Below are positions 52,445-64,000 of a DNA stretch of 64,000 nucleotides, one piece after another. Position 1 is the first letter of the stretch. Each line of letters opens with the position of its first letter. Source of the stretch: Deinococcus humi. GTDB taxonomy: Bacteria > Deinococcota > Deinococci > Deinococcales > Deinococcaceae. The translations under genes were made by a program, and so were the position numbers. Location: contig NZ_JACHFL010000003.1 of the NCBI RefSeq assembly GCF_014201875.1, forward strand, positions 186,001 through 250,000, in the 5' to 3' direction. The notes under the pieces are model-generated. The model did no database searches and was not told the origin of the DNA. It worked only from the letters and a program-made list of their open reading frames with translations.

Positions 52445-52697
52445 GGGGGCAGGGTCTCCGTGCGGGCGGCCCGCAGGGGAACTGTCAGGGCGAATCAGTA
52501 TACCTGCGAGGTGCCCGCTGACAGGGCCCACGGTGCAGGTGACCCAGTAGAACACGCTTTTCTGGACGCGCGCTGAGTTGGCCGGTGCCAGGTCCTTCTC
52601 AGCAGGGCAGCAGGTTTCCGGTTGGCGCAACAAGAAGCCCGGCGGTCCCTCCAGTGGTGACTGCCGCGCCCCACCCGTCTCCGCTACCATTGCCCCC

Positions 52698-55208
52698 ATG
52701 TCTGTCCAGCCTCCCACCCTGCCCATCGCCGAGGTAATTCCGGCGGTGCGCGCGGCCCTGGCGGCGCACCCGCTGGTGGTGTTGCAGGCTCCGCCGGGGG
52801 CGGGCAAGAGCACGGCATTGCCGCTGGAATTGCTGCATGAGGACTGGCTGGCCGGGCAATCGGTCATCGTGCTTCAACCCCGGCGGGTGGCGGCGCGGGC
52901 GGTGGCCTCACGGCTGGCCGAGGGCTTGAATGAGGCGGTGGGGCAGACGGTGGGCTACCGCGTACGCTTCGAGTCGCGCGTCTCGGCGCAGACCCGCCTG
53001 GAAGTCGTCACGGAGGGCATCCTGACCCGCCGGCTGCAGCGTGATCCCGAGTTGTCGGGTGTCGGTCTGGTCATTCTGGACGAGTTCCACGAACGCAGCC
53101 TGAATGCTGATCTGGCCCTGGCCCTGTTGCGCGAGGTGCAGGGGGCGCTGCGGGATGACCTGCGAGTCCTCGTAATGAGCGCCACTCTGGACCCGGACCT
53201 GCCGGCCCGCCTGAACGCCCCGCTGGTGGAGAGCGCAGGCCGCGCCTACCCGGTAGAGGTGCGTTACCTGCCGACAGACCCGGTGGGGCGCGTGGAGGAC
53301 ACCGTGTCCCGCCAGGTTCGGCAGGCGCTGGCCGAGGAGGAGGGCGACGTTCTGGCCTTCCTCCCCGGCGTGCGCGAGATTCGCGGGGCCGCCGCGCAAC
53401 TGGCCGACACGGGCGCGCTGGTGCTGCCGCTGTACGGCGATCTGAGCGTCCGGGAACAGCGCCGTGCCCTGCTGCCCGATCCGAAGGGCCAACGCAAGGT
53501 GGTGCTGGCGACGAGCATTGCCGAAACGTCACTGACCATCGACGGCGTGCGGGTGGTGGTGGACGGCGGCCAGAGCCGCACCCAGGCCTTCGATCCGGCC
53601 ACGGGCCTGACCCGCATGGTCACCGGGCGCGTCCCCCGCGACAGCGCCGCGCAGCGGGCCGGACGCGCCGGCCGCACCGCGCCGGGGGTGGCCTACCGGC
53701 TGTGGTCCGAGCGCACTCAGCCGCTGCTTCCCCCTACGCGTCCCCCGGAAGTGCTGGAAGCCGATCTTGCCCCGCTGGTGCTGGAACTGGCCGCCTGGGG
53801 TACACCGGACCCCGCCGATCTGGCGTGGCTGGACGCGCCGCCCGCCCCGCGTGTGCAGACGGCCCGCGCCCTGCTGCGCGGTCTGAACGCTTTGGACAGC
53901 GCGGGCCGCGTGACCCCGGAAGGCCAGCGCCTCCTGGAGTTCCCCACCCATCCGCGTCTGGCCCATCTGCTGACGGGCGGGGCGCAGGCGAGGCTGGGAC
54001 CGCTGGCCGCCGATCTGGCCGCCCTGCTGGAAGAACGCGATCCCCTGCCTCCCGGCTCGGGCGCGGACCTGACCGAGCGGGTGGCGGCGTTGCGGTTTTG
54101 GCGGGCCGGGCGGGGGGGCAGGGGAGACGTGGCCGTGCTGGAGCGTGTCGAGCGCCTGTCCAGGCAGTGGCGCAGCTTGCTGGAGCTGAGGGCCGACAAC
54201 ACCGAAGCGGACCCGTATGACCTGGGTGGGTTGATTGCCCTGGCCTACCCCGAACGGCTGGCCCTGGCGCGCGAGGCGGGGCCGGGCGGCGTGCGGGGCC
54301 GCTTTTTGCTGGCGGGCGGTCAGGGCGTGGCGTTGCCAGAGGGGGACGCCCTGGCCGGGGCACCGGCGCTGGCGGTGGCCCACCTGGACTCCCGCACGGT
54401 GAACCCCGGCAATGCCGAGGGGCGCATCTATCTGGCCGCGCCGCTGGCGGAGGCCACCCTGGACGCCCGCGCCCAGTGGACCGAAGCGGTGCGCTGGGAC
54501 GCCCGGACGGGCACGCTGCTGGCCCAGCGTGAACGCCGCGTGGGGGCGCTGATCCTCGAAACTCGACCGCTCAAAGACGTGCCTGCCGAATTGCGGGTGG
54601 AGGCGCTGGCCGGGGCCATCCGCGCTGAGGGTCTGCACCTGCTGAACTTCGGGCGCGAGGCCGAAAGCTTGCGCGCCCGCGTGCAGTCGCTGCGCTACTG
54701 GCAGCCGGACGGCGACTGGCCTGCCCTTTCCGCCCCGGCGTTGCTGGACACGCTGGAAGACTGGCTCGGCCCCTTCCTCGGCACGGCCCGCACCCGCGAC
54801 GATCTGGGCCGCATCAACCTGCTGCCCGCGCTGCAGGCGTTGCTGCCATGGCCGTTGCCGCAGCAGCTTGAGGATCTCGCGCCCACGCACGTGACCGTGC
54901 CCAGTGGCAGCCGCATCCGGCTGGAGTACCGCACCGACGGTTCGCCGCCGATCCTGGCGGTCAGGCTGCAGGAAGTGTTCGGTCTGGCCGACACGCCCGC
55001 CGTGAACGCGGGCCGCACGCCCGTCCTGCTCCATTTGCTGTCGCCCGCCGGGAGGCCCGTGCAGGTCACGCAGGACCTGCGGAGCTTCTGGAACTCGTCG
55101 TATTTCGAGGTCCGCAAGGACCTGCGGGGCCGCTACCCCAAACACGCCTGGCCAGATGACCCCTGGACCCACGCCCCCATAAAGGGCACCCGGCGGCGGG
55201 GCGGCTGA
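52698..55208 (+). CDS. hrpB: ATP-dependent DEAH-box helicase HrpB
   Basis: 836 residues. It has Walker A APPGAGKST, DEFHERS (DEAH motif variant in HrpB: DEFH), SATLD, and motifs V and VI TSIAETSLTIDGV and QRAGRAGR, then a ratchet domain and the HrpB C-terminal domain (ARYWQPDGDWPALS-like and RYPKHAWPDDPW ending). HrpB helicases are RNA or DNA helicases of unclear role in bacteria. TACCAT seven bases before ATG 52698 implies a leaderless mRNA. Confidence 0.94.
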   Translation: MSVQPPTLPIAEVIPAVRAALAAHPLVVLQAPPGAGKSTALPLELLHEDWLAGQSVIVLQPRRVAARAVASRLAEGLNEAVGQTVGYRVRFESRVSAQTRLEVVTEGILTRRLQRDPELSGVGLVILDEFHERSLNADLALALLREVQGALRDDLRVLVMSATLDPDLPARLNAPLVESAGRAYPVEVRYLPTDPVGRVEDTVSRQVRQALAEEEGDVLAFLPGVREIRGAAAQLADTGALVLPLYGDLSVREQRRALLPDPKGQRKVVLATSIAETSLTIDGVRVVVDGGQSRTQAFDPATGLTRMVTGRVPRDSAAQRAGRAGRTAPGVAYRLWSERTQPLLPPTRPPEVLEADLAPLVLELAAWGTPDPADLAWLDAPPAPRVQTARALLRGLNALDSAGRVTPEGQRLLEFPTHPRLAHLLTGGAQARLGPLAADLAALLEERDPLPPGSGADLTERVAALRFWRAGRGGRGDVAVLERVERLSRQWRSLLELRADNTEADPYDLGGLIALAYPERLALAREAGPGGVRGRFLLAGGQGVALPEGDALAGAPALAVAHLDSRTVNPGNAEGRIYLAAPLAEATLDARAQWTEAVRWDARTGTLLAQRERRVGALILETRPLKDVPAELRVEALAGAIRAEGLHLLNFGREAESLRARVQSLRYWQPDGDWPALSAPALLDTLEDWLGPFLGTARTRDDLGRINLLPALQALLPWPLPQQLEDLAPTHVTVPSGSRIRLEYRTDGSPPILAVRLQEVFGLADTPAVNAGRTPVLLHLLSPAGRPVQVTQDLRSFWNSSYFEVRKDLRGRYPKHAWPDDPWTHAPIKGTRRRGG

Positions 55209-55837
55209 AACTCTGGTCTCCCTTAGTCGCTGCCGCGTATGCCCCGCTGGGCTGGCGGCGAGCGCGATTCGTCCTCCAGCTCATCCGCCCGCATCTGCCG
55301 TCGGGCCGGGTGCTGGACCTGGGCGCGGGCACCGGGCACACCGCGGCCCTTCTGGCCCAGGAGGGCTGGCAGGTCACGATGGCCGACGTTCACCCCCACG
55401 CCGGGGCGCTGGGGCAGCGGCTGGTGGCGCATCCCATCGCCGCGCGACTGAGCCGCGAGTTCGGCCTGCCGCGCGTGCTGTACGACGGTCTGACCGTGCC
55501 GTTCGCCGATGGATCTTTTGACGTGGTGCTGCTGGCCTTCGTGTTGCACCACTGCCCCGATCCACTGGCCGTGCTGCGCGAGGCGAGGCGGGTATCACGT
55601 GGGCGGGTGCTGGTGCTGGAAGATGGGGACGAGGCCCACCCACCGCGCCGTCTGGAGCGCGTGACAGACGCGCTGATCAACCTGGAAATCGGCCACCCGC
55701 ATAGTGAACGCTCCCGCTTCGATTGGCTTGTCCTGTTCGATGCCGGTGGCCTGGGTGTAACGCACGAGCGCGGCTTCACCTCCTGCTTCGGCGGCCTGCC
55801 GGGCAGGCACCGGCTGTACGTGCTGGATGTCCTGTAA
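55205..55837 (+). CDS. Class I SAM-dependent methyltransferase
   Basis: About 210 residues. The SAM motif is VLDLGAGTGHTAALLA, followed by MADVHPHAGALG, FADGSFDVVLLAFVLHHCPDP and RGRVLVLEDG, a Methyltransf_11-type fold. The coding frame runs back to the hrpB stop, where KLWSPLVAAAYAPLGWRRARF looks coding but has no ATG, GTG or TTG. A CTG at 55205 overlapping the hrpB stop is the likeliest start; GTG 55310 would cut off the first helix. The substrate is unknown. Confidence 0.8.
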   Translation: MKLWSPLVAAAYAPLGWRRARFVLQLIRPHLPSGRVLDLGAGTGHTAALLAQEGWQVTMADVHPHAGALGQRLVAHPIAARLSREFGLPRVLYDGLTVPFADGSFDVVLLAFVLHHCPDPLAVLREARRVSRGRVLVLEDGDEAHPPRRLERVTDALINLEIGHPHSERSRFDWLVLFDAGGLGVTHERGFTSCFGGLPGRHRLYVLDVL

Positions 55838-55956
55838 TGTGACCTGATGACCACGCCCTGCTCCCGGCGTGGTGAGCCGCGCCAGACCTCTCGTTCCCGG
55901 CCGAACCGGTGTTCCGATTCCGGCCCGCGCCCTGATGTCTCACCCAAGGATTCCTT

Positions 55957-57093
55957 ATGACTGACAAACGAATTGTGCTCGCTTTCGGTACCCGCCCAGA
56001 GGCCACCAAGATGGCCCCGGTGTACGCGGCGGTGGCCGCCCAGCCCGGTCTGCACCCGCTGATCCTGTCTACCGGACAGCAGCGCCAGATGCTCGACGGC
56101 GCGCTGAACGTGTTCGGCCTGACGCCGGACCGCGACCTGAACGTCATGACCGAGCGCCAGACCCTCGCGGACCTGACCGCCCGCATCGTGCCGCAGGCAG
56201 GCCGCATGCTGCGCGAGATGGGCGCGGATCTGGTGCTGGTCCACGGCGACACCTCCACGTCGTTCTGCGTGGCCCTGTCTGCCTTCTACGAGGGGATCCC
56301 GGTCGGGCATGTCGAGGCTGGCCTGCGAAGCGGCGATCTACGCGAACCCTTTCCGGAGGAGGCCAACCGCCGCCTGACCGGCGTCCTCAGCGCTCTGGAT
56401 TTTTCTCCCACGTCTGGCAGCCGGGCCAACCTGCTGCGTGAGGGCAAGACAGAGGCCGGCATCTTTGTGACCGGGCAGACCGCCGTGGACGCCGTGCGCG
56501 AGGTCGCCGGACGGGTGCCACTGCGCCCCGCATGGCAGGCGCGGGTGGACGCCGGACAGCCCCTGGTCACCGTGACCATGCACCGCCGCGAGAACCAGCC
56601 CACCATGCGCCAGATGGCGCAGGCGCTGGCGAACGTGGCCCGGGCCCATCCGCAGCACCATTTCATCTACCCGGTCCACCTCTCGCCCGCTGTGCAGGAA
56701 GCGGTACGTCCCGTGCTGGAGGGGGTGCCCAATTTCGAGCTGACCGACCCGCTTGATTACAGCGATATGGCCCCGCTGATGGCCGCCTCCGTGCTGCTCG
56801 CCACCGACAGCGGCGGCCTGCAGGAGGAGGGCGCGGCCCTGGGCGTGCCGGTGGCGGTCCTGCGCAATGTCACGGAGCGTCCGGAAGGACTGGAAGCGGG
56901 TGTGCTGAAGCTGGCGGGCAATGACCCGGCGCAACTTGAGGCCGTCCTGAATGGCTTGCTGGACAGCCCGGCAAGCCTTCAGCAGATGCGTGAAGCCCGC
57001 AACCCCTACGGTGACGGGCAGGCGGCCGGGCGCATTGCGCGGGCCATCGCGTGGCACTTCGGCCTGGGCGAGCGCCCGGCGGACTGGACCTGA
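55957..57093 (+). CDS. wecB: UDP-N-acetylglucosamine 2-epimerase
   Basis: 378 residues. It interconverts UDP-GlcNAc and UDP-ManNAc for surface polysaccharides. Motifs: [56 protein letters not shown] and [15 protein letters not shown] 55957 is preceded by AAGGAT. No polysaccharide gene cluster surrounds it. Confidence 0.95.
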   Translation: MTDKRIVLAFGTRPEATKMAPVYAAVAAQPGLHPLILSTGQQRQMLDGALNVFGLTPDRDLNVMTERQTLADLTARIVPQAGRMLREMGADLVLVHGDTSTSFCVALSAFYEGIPVGHVEAGLRSGDLREPFPEEANRRLTGVLSALDFSPTSGSRANLLREGKTEAGIFVTGQTAVDAVREVAGRVPLRPAWQARVDAGQPLVTVTMHRRENQPTMRQMAQALANVARAHPQHHFIYPVHLSPAVQEAVRPVLEGVPNFELTDPLDYSDMAPLMAASVLLATDSGGLQEEGAALGVPVAVLRNVTERPEGLEAGVLKLAGNDPAQLEAVLNGLLDSPASLQQMREARNPYGDGQAAGRIARAIAWHFGLGERPADWT

Positions 57094-57139
57094 CGATCGA
57101 CACTGAACCCGCTCTCCCGGCGCGTATGATGTGCTTCTC

Positions 57140-58075
57140 GTGAGCGCTCCCCAATCCTCGGTTCCCCCGCTGGCCGTCGTCCTCAACCCCAATGCGGGCG
57201 GTGGACAGGCGACCCGCGCGTGGCCGCGCCTGGAGGCCGAGCTGAAGCGGCGCGGCCAGCCCTTCGAGCTGATTCTGGAGAGCAGCGGCGACGACGCCCT
57301 AGCTAGGATTCAGGCGCTGCCCCCCCGTATCGGCGTGCTGGCGGTGGGCGGGGACGGTACTGTGGGAGCGCTGCTGCCTGCGCTGGTTTCGGTGCCAAAA
57401 CGCCCAGGCCGCCCGCTGGCAGTGGTGCCGCTGGGCACCGGCAACGACTTTGCAGGCATGCTGGGTCTGCGGCCCGGCCAGTTCGCCGAGGCCCTGGACC
57501 GCCTGAGCTTCCAGCCCCGCGACGTGGACGCGCTGGAGGTCCGCATTCTAGAAGGCGACGGCGCGGGTCGCACCCACGTGCTGCTGAACGGCCTGGGCCT
57601 GGGCTTTGACGCCGCCGTGACCACCAACATGGCCCACGCGCCCGCGCGTCTTCAAGGCTTCATGCGCTACGCCTGGGCTGCCGTGGCCACGGTGCGCGAG
57701 CTGCGTCTGGCGGACGTGCAGATCACGCTGGACGGCCAGCCGTTCTACAGCGGCCCCAGTCCCATCGTCGCCGTGATGAACGGCACGCGTTATGGCGGCG
57801 GCTTTCGTATCAGCCCGCAGTCCAATCCGCGTGATGGGCAGTTGGACGTGGTGGCGGGCGGCCCCATGAACCGCCTGCAGCTTGTGGGCCTGATGCTGCG
57901 CGTGCTGCGCGGCACCCACCTGGACCAGCCGCAGGTTCATGCGGCCAAAGGCCACGAGGTTACGGTTCGCTGGGACGCGCCCACGCCGATTCACCTGGAC
58001 GGCGACTTGCACGGCCAGGTGACGGCGATCAGGGTGAGAGTTTTAGAGGGCGTGGTGAAGCTGCTGAACGGCTGA
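57140..58075 (+). CDS. Diacylglycerol kinase-like lipid kinase
   Basis: About 311 residues. DAG-kinase catalytic motifs are [21 protein letters not shown] and [12 protein letters not shown], with [11 protein letters not shown] in the second domain and IHLDGDLH near the C-terminus. It phosphorylates diacylglycerol or a related lipid (YegS/DgkB family). TATGAT at 57125-57130 supports the GTG at 57140 rather than 57131. Confidence 0.92.
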   Translation: MSAPQSSVPPLAVVLNPNAGGGQATRAWPRLEAELKRRGQPFELILESSGDDALARIQALPPRIGVLAVGGDGTVGALLPALVSVPKRPGRPLAVVPLGTGNDFAGMLGLRPGQFAEALDRLSFQPRDVDALEVRILEGDGAGRTHVLLNGLGLGFDAAVTTNMAHAPARLQGFMRYAWAAVATVRELRLADVQITLDGQPFYSGPSPIVAVMNGTRYGGGFRISPQSNPRDGQLDVVAGGPMNRLQLVGLMLRVLRGTHLDQPQVHAAKGHEVTVRWDAPTPIHLDGDLHGQVTAIRVRVLEGVVKLLNG

Positions 58076-58166
58076 GGAGGAGTTCAGTTCGGATCTTGGC
58101 TCCCTTCAAACACTTTGCTTCATCTCTGGATTACCGAAGTCGTTTCATGGTACAGCTATTTATATT

Positions 58167-58583
58167 CTAGCTCGTATCTACCGAGTACTTTCCGACCAGT
58201 GTTTGTTCAATCTCGACTTTGGTATCGATTTCGCTATCGCACGTCACATTTATGCCCAGATCCACCTTATAAATTATGATTCTCATAGTTGGTTTGTACC
58301 CCTTGGGGAAGGAGTAAGCGGCTCTTACATCATCCTCCCTAAGCATTTTCACGGCATCGGTAGAGTTCTTCCTTCTTTCCCTATAAAACATATAATTGCC
58401 ATCATCTATTACTAGAGAAGGAATAGCAATTGTAGAAGAAGGGATGCCATTGCTATATGTCACCTCCCAAATCTGACCAGAGGTGAATACAGGATTTCCG
58501 GCAGTGTAAGCCTGAGTTACCGGGGCGCAGGCTCCCAGAAGTGTCGTAACGGCTAGGATTAGAAAAGTAGCTTGAAATTTCAT
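58167..58583 (-). CDS. Predicted lipoprotein, AT-rich
   Basis: 138 residues from ATG 58583 with a lipoprotein signal (KFQATFLILAVTTLLGAC, Cys at about 19). The mature part is beta-rich with no known domain (QIWEVTYSNGIPSSTIAIPSL, RIIIYKVDLGINVTCDSEI). The gene and its 3' flank are far more AT-rich than both neighbours, so it was probably acquired recently. Confidence 0.65.
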   Translation of the reverse strand: MKFQATFLILAVTTLLGACAPVTQAYTAGNPVFTSGQIWEVTYSNGIPSSTIAIPSLVIDDGNYMFYRERRKNSTDAVKMLREDDVRAAYSFPKGYKPTMRIIIYKVDLGINVTCDSEIDTKVEIEQTLVGKYSVDTS

Positions 58584-58629
58584 CGTCGCCAATCTTGTCG
58601 GGAATACCCTCTCTTAAGTCTGACAGCAT

Positions 58630-59973
<1,344 letters not shown>

Positions 59974-60057
59974 GCGCGGAATTATGGCAGAGGCGGCGCG
60001 CTGCTGTGGGCCCGCCGGGCCAGACCGGGAACGGGATACTCCCGTATTGCCTCGCCT

Positions 60058-61218
60058 TCAGGCGCGCTGGCGCCGGTGCCTGCGATGGGCCACCACACCG
60101 CTGTAGATCTCGTCGAGTGCCCGCACCCTTTCGGGTAGATCGTAGCGGGCCGCACTGGTCCGTGCGCCGGCCTGAAGCGCACTCAAGCGCTGCAGGTGCA
60201 GGGTGTACAGCAGGCCGTCGGCCAGCGCCTGTGGGGTGGCGTCGCGCACCGTGCCGTTCACGCCCTCCTCAATCAGGTCCAGCGCGGCCGGACTGCGGGC
60301 GGCGACCAGCGGCGCGCCGGCGGCCAGTGCCTCGATCATGGACATGGGCAGCACCTCACTGGTGCTGGCGGTCAGGAAGGTGTCGGCGGCGGCCAGGGCC
60401 TCGGGCACCCGGGCGTAGGGGACCGGACCGGTGAAGGTCACACCTTCAGGGGCAGCCTGCGCCGCCGACGCCCGACTGGGGCCGTCGCCCACCACCAGCA
60501 GCCTCAGCTCCGGGCGGCTGGCCCGCGCCCGATCGAAGGCCCGGACCATCACGTCCAGACTCTTCTCCGGGGCCAGGCGGCCCAGGTACATCACCAGCGG
60601 CGCGTCAGGGGGCACGTTGTGCTCGGTGCGGAACGCACGTCCGTCGGCGGCCTGGAACGCGGCGAGATCCACCGGGTTGGGAAACTGTTCCACATGGCCC
60701 GCAAAGCCGTACTCGTGCAGCATCTGGACCATCGCCCGGCCAGGAGCGAGCACGGCGTCGACCCGGCGGGCAAAGGCGCTGACGTGGGGGCGCAGCATGG
60801 CGCGCCCCAATCGCCGGGGCATCGGGGTGTAATGCAGGTACTCGTCGTACTGGGTGTGCGCCGTGAAGACCACCGACGCGCCCGACAACCGGGACCACTT
60901 CAGGGCCAGCCCCCCCGCCAGAAACGGGTGCATGGTGTGCAGCACGTCCAGATCGCGCAGCGGCAATCGGGCGGTCAGCAGCGGTCCGGGGGCCAGAAGG
61001 ACCGGATAATCCGCCGGGGCGCCCAGCGCCTGCGCCCCCAGGAACGAACTGTTCAGGCGGTACACGCCGTCCTCGCGGGCGGGCATCAGCGGATGGCGGG
61101 GGGCAAAGACCCGCACATCGTGGCCGCGCTCCCGCAGGCCACGCACGTACAGCGCCGTGCTGGTCGCCACACCGTTGCGGGACGGCAGGTAGGTCGCGGT
61201 GATGATTCCGATTCTCAC
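60058..61218 (-). CDS. GT4-family glycosyltransferase
   Basis: 386 residues from GTG 61218; the much longer open frame upstream is the shadow of hisA. It has an N-terminal [23 protein letters not shown] with GHDVRVFAP, and in the C-terminal Rossmann half [19 protein letters not shown] and the E-x7-E motif EVLPMSMIE. The opening is typical of lipid glycosyltransferases (such as diacylglycerol glucosyltransferases), but the acceptor is not determined. Confidence 0.9.
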   Translation of the reverse strand: MRIGIITATYLPSRNGVATSTALYVRGLRERGHDVRVFAPRHPLMPAREDGVYRLNSSFLGAQALGAPADYPVLLAPGPLLTARLPLRDLDVLHTMHPFLAGGLALKWSRLSGASVVFTAHTQYDEYLHYTPMPRRLGRAMLRPHVSAFARRVDAVLAPGRAMVQMLHEYGFAGHVEQFPNPVDLAAFQAADGRAFRTEHNVPPDAPLVMYLGRLAPEKSLDVMVRAFDRARASRPELRLLVVGDGPSRASAAQAAPEGVTFTGPVPYARVPEALAAADTFLTASTSEVLPMSMIEALAAGAPLVAARSPAALDLIEEGVNGTVRDATPQALADGLLYTLHLQRLSALQAGARTSAARYDLPERVRALDEIYSGVVAHRRHRRQRA

Positions 61219-61366
61219 GCTGGGCGGCAGTCTAGAGCATAGGGACGGGCGGGGAGGGGGGGGTGGGCCGCCTGGCGCCATTTCGTGCAGCAATCCACGC
61301 CGGCGCCGCCCGACGGTTCCTGTGCCCTGACCCAAATCAAAGCTTCGCCTCGCTATCCTGCGCCGC

Positions 61367-62098
61367 ATGACTGCCTCAACTCCATCCTCTGTCCCGCCCC
61401 TCATCATTCCCTGCGTGGACATCCAGTCGGGGCGGGCCGTGCGTCTGTACGAGGGCGATCCGGACCGTGAAACGGTGTATTTCGAGTCGCCGCTGGACGC
61501 CGCGCGACACTGGGTCAGCCTGGGTGCGGGGCTGGTGCACCTGGTGGATCTGGACGCTGCCACCGGACGAGGCGAGAACCGCGCGGTGATCGCGCAGATC
61601 GTTTCGCAGCTGGGCATGCCGGTGGAGGTGGGCGGCGGCATCCGGGACCAGGCCACGGCGGAGGCGCTACTCAGAAGTGGGGTAGACCGGGTGGTGATCG
61701 GCACCGCCGCCGTCAGGCAGCCCGAACTGGTGGCTGCGCTGATCGCCGCACACGGCCCCGAACGGGTGGTGGTCAGTCTCGACGCCCGCGGGCTGGAGGT
61801 CGCCACCCATGGCTGGGCGCAGGGCAGCGGCCTGATGGTGGCCGAACTGACTCCCCGGCTGGCCGAGGCGGGCCTGGAAACCCTGATCTTCACCGACGTG
61901 ACCCGCGACGGCACCCTCAAGGGCCTGGACCGCCCCCTGATGCAGGAGGTGAGGCGACTGTGGATCAACACCCTGATCGTGGGCGGCGGCGTCGCCAACG
62001 TGGACGACGTGCGCCTGCTCGCCGAGGAGGGCATCCACGGGGCCATCGTGGGCCGGGCGATCTACGAGGGCACGCTGGCGTACCCAGTCCGGCTGTAG
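61367..62098 (+). CDS. hisA: Phosphoribosylformimino-AICAR ribotide isomerase HisA
   Basis: A 243-residue TIM barrel of histidine biosynthesis. Catalytic Asp is in [14 protein letters not shown], phosphate sites are [10 protein letters not shown] and [12 protein letters not shown], and the second catalytic Asp is in [13 protein letters not shown]. The TATCCT box seven bases before ATG 61367 implies a leaderless transcript. Other his genes are not in the window. Confidence 0.96.
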   Translation: MTASTPSSVPPLIIPCVDIQSGRAVRLYEGDPDRETVYFESPLDAARHWVSLGAGLVHLVDLDAATGRGENRAVIAQIVSQLGMPVEVGGGIRDQATAEALLRSGVDRVVIGTAAVRQPELVAALIAAHGPERVVVSLDARGLEVATHGWAQGSGLMVAELTPRLAEAGLETLIFTDVTRDGTLKGLDRPLMQEVRRLWINTLIVGGGVANVDDVRLLAEEGIHGAIVGRAIYEGTLAYPVRL

Positions 62099-62114
62099 CC
62101 AGAAGCCAGCCTGA

Positions 62115-63428
62115 TTAGGTTCCCTGCGTCCTCGCCGCGGCTGTCGCTTTCCGGGCCAACCGCGGAATGGTCAGCCCCTGCACCAGCAGGCTGAAGATGA
62201 CCACCCCGTAACTCAGGACCAGCAGCATGTCACGCAGATCGCCGTCTGGCACATTGAAGGCCAGGGCTAGCGTCACGCCGCCGCGCAACCCGGACCAGAC
62301 CATCAGTCGGCGGGTGTACGGCGGAAAGTGCTCGCGCCGCGTGAGCAGGGTGATGGGCAGCCACACGCCCAGCGCCCGCGCCCCCAGCCCCAGTGCGATC
62401 ACCGCGGGCAGCAGCGCCACCAGCGGCCAGCCCAGATCCAGACTCAGGATCTCGAAAGCCATCAGCGTGAACAGCGCGGCGTTCAGCAGGTAGTCCACGA
62501 AGTTCCAGAAGGTGGCGAGGTGATCGTGGATGGTATCCAGCTGCGCGTGGTTCTCGGCTTCCCACTGGGCCAGCTGTTCGCTCTGCCGAATTTTGCGGCG
62601 GATCAGCTGAAGCAGCGCCATTAGCGTCAGGCCACTCATCACGGCCGTTACGGGCGCGCTGACCTCCAGCCGCTGTGCCAGCGCGTTGCCCCCCACCACC
62701 AGGGCCAGCGAGATGACCAGTCGGGTGTTCTCGTCGAGCGCGCTGCGGCGGATGAACGCGAAGGCCAGGGCCCCCAGCGCCGCGCCCAGCGCGAGGCCCC
62801 CCAGCATCTCGCGCCCGAACAGCAGCAGCGTGCTCCAGACAGTCACCTCCTGCGTGATGGGCGGCAGCAGCGCCACCAGCACCGTGAAGGCCACCACGCC
62901 CACGCCGTCGTTGAAGAGCGACTCCCCGGCAATCAGTGACTCCACCTTTTCCGGCACTCCGGCGGCCTTCAGTAACGGCAGGGCCGCCACCGGATCGGTG
63001 GGCGCGACAATGGCGCCGAACAGCAGCGCCGCCACCCAGGGCACCGGCATGCCCGCCCATTGCAGCAGGAAGTAAAAGCCGCTTCCCAGCAACAGCAAGG
63101 TGACCAGGGTGGTCAGCAGGGTCACGGCCAGCACCGTGAGGCGCTCCTCGAACAGCAACTTCACATTGATCTGAATGGCGCTGGCAAACAGCAACAAACC
63201 CAGCAGCCAGTCGAAGACCAGCGTGCCGAAAGGCAGAGAGGTTACGGTGGCCTGAAACCGCTCGGCCAGCGGCACGCCCAGCAGATCCAGCGTGGCCACG
63301 CCCCCCGCCAGGATCAGGCCGCCGATCAGGATGCCGATGGTGGGCGGCAGTTTGAGAAAGCGGCTGTTGACGAATGACAGCGTTGCCAGCAACACCACGA
63401 AGATGCCAAAGATCTCGCTGGAGGACAT
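62115..63428 (-). CDS. CPA1-type Na+/H+ antiporter
   Basis: 437 residues with about twelve membrane segments. The antiporter core has FGAIVAPTDPVAALPLLK and GESLFNDGVGVVAFTV, the ND pair typical of NhaP/CPA1 proteins, plus WSGLRGGVTLALAFNVP near the C-terminus. It exchanges Na+ or K+ for protons. CATACT seven bases before ATG 63428 fits a leaderless mRNA. Confidence 0.93.
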   Translation of the reverse strand: MSSSEIFGIFVVLLATLSFVNSRFLKLPPTIGILIGGLILAGGVATLDLLGVPLAERFQATVTSLPFGTLVFDWLLGLLLFASAIQINVKLLFEERLTVLAVTLLTTLVTLLLLGSGFYFLLQWAGMPVPWVAALLFGAIVAPTDPVAALPLLKAAGVPEKVESLIAGESLFNDGVGVVAFTVLVALLPPITQEVTVWSTLLLFGREMLGGLALGAALGALAFAFIRRSALDENTRLVISLALVVGGNALAQRLEVSAPVTAVMSGLTLMALLQLIRRKIRQSEQLAQWEAENHAQLDTIHDHLATFWNFVDYLLNAALFTLMAFEILSLDLGWPLVALLPAVIALGLGARALGVWLPITLLTRREHFPPYTRRLMVWSGLRGGVTLALAFNVPDGDLRDMLLVLSYGVVIFSLLVQGLTIPRLARKATAAARTQGT

Positions 63429-63542
63429 GGAGCCAAGTATGCCTCCCGCAACCGCGTACGCCCTGGCCGCATGTTCTGGTGCGAGGTGGACTACTTATGT
63501 TCAGGGGCTGTTGCCTGTCTGCCGAATCTAGCGCGGGCGGCG

Positions 63543-64000
63543 CTACTTCTTCCCCTTGCCTCCGGTCCAGCCCAACAACCGCAGGACGATCACGGCGGGC
63601 ACGGCCAGCACGGCGCGCATCGCATTCCACATGGTGCCGCGCACGGTAGGAAGCAGCCGCCCCTCGGCGCGGGTGGGTGCGTGGGGCAGCATGCGGGGCA
63701 TTTTCGAATTGGCAGTGTCCAGCATTTCCCCCAGACGGCCCGGCAACGAAGCGCCTGTCTCCGCCTTCTGGCTGGCCTCCAGCTCCTGCGCAGTGGGCGC
63801 GGCGCTGATTTGCGATCCTTTCTCGACCAGTGCCGCCTTCTTGTCCACACTGGCCGCGCCGCCCGCTCCGGAGCCGAACTTCTGCGAGTAGACCCAGGTG
63901 ACCTCCGCGCCGAAAAAGAAGACCATGCTGGAAAAGTAGATCCACAGCAGCAGCAGCACCAGCGACCCGGCGGCCCCGAAGGCGCTGCCCGGCGCGGCCC
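63543..64000 (-). CDS. YihY/BrkB-family membrane protein, C-terminal part
   Basis: The frame runs in from the right window edge (APGSAFGAAGSLVLLLLWIYFSS) and shows the last membrane segments of YihY proteins with FFFGAEVTWVYSQKFGSG. A charged cytosolic tail of about 100 residues follows, ending TGGKGKK. Only the C-terminal third is visible. The family has a proposed transport role, and the RNase BN label is historical. Confidence 0.88.
   Translation of the reverse strand, partial: AAPGSAFGAAGSLVLLLLWIYFSSMVFFFGAEVTWVYSQKFGSGAGGAASVDKKAALVEKGSQISAAPTAQELEASQKAETGASLPGRLGEMLDTANSKMPRMLPHAPTRAEGRLLPTVRGTMWNAMRAVLAVPAVIVLRLLGWTGGKGKK

Noticed and set aside
61219..62046. N-terminal extension of the glycosyltransferase frame
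   Set aside because: The extension is antisense to hisA; the true N-terminus ([11 protein letters not shown]) begins at 61218.

Overview
The window is a piece of a high-GC bacterial chromosome, most likely a Deinococcus species (Deinococcota). This is inferred from gene content and style. Many transcription units start with a TANNNT -10 box only 6-7 nt before the start codon, which implies leaderless mRNAs as known in Deinococcus. Stop/start overlaps of the GTGA and ATGA type are frequent, and a palindrome resembling the radiation/desiccation response motif lies in front of topA. No genome-level search was possible.

Left part (1-19.7 kb): a DUF72 gene cut by the window edge; a short type IA topoisomerase; a two-gene operon of CNNM/CBS membrane proteins; a decayed arsenic-resistance locus (arsR plus arsC-like relics); a sensory pair made of a PAS-GAF-PAS-PAS-GAF-HD-GYP protein and an overlapping RsbQ-like hydrolase; a tricorn-type S41 protease; yqeY; and a three-gene overlapping operon (DUF3160 protein, CapA-like protein, small exported protein).

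Middle part (about 19.8-33.4 kb): an accessory region with broken genes, several predicted lipoproteins, immunity-like orphans and phage-type genes. The phage-type genes are an ERF annealing protein, a terminase-small-subunit-like protein, an excisionase-like HTH protein, an XRE regulator and a tyrosine integrase. The integrase sits against the 3' end of tRNA-Ala(UGC). A cold-shock gene with a long leader lies inside. The XRE gene is preceded by a 35-bp palindrome that contains two opposing TTGACA-N17-TAANNT promoters.

Right part (33.4-64 kb): dense core genes. They include azlCD, fdhD with a lone 2Fe-2S protein, a CDF transporter, a PEGA surface protein, Nudix/mazG, an operon of smpB with a catalytically dead amidase and a GerMN protein, smc, a PfkB kinase, rsmA, hrpB, a methyltransferase, wecB, a lipid kinase, asnS, a glycosyltransferase, hisA, a Na+/H+ antiporter and a YihY protein cut by the right edge.

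The most novel signal is a 115-nt element present twice, at 2871-2985 (+) and 20631-20745 (-). It has a conserved upstream region, a -10-like box, two hairpins and a U-tract, so it looks like an undescribed small RNA family. Other leads are the RDRM-like 17-mers at topA and the ERF gene, the bidirectional palindromic promoter, the RsbQ/PAS/HD-GYP module and the pseudo-amidase.
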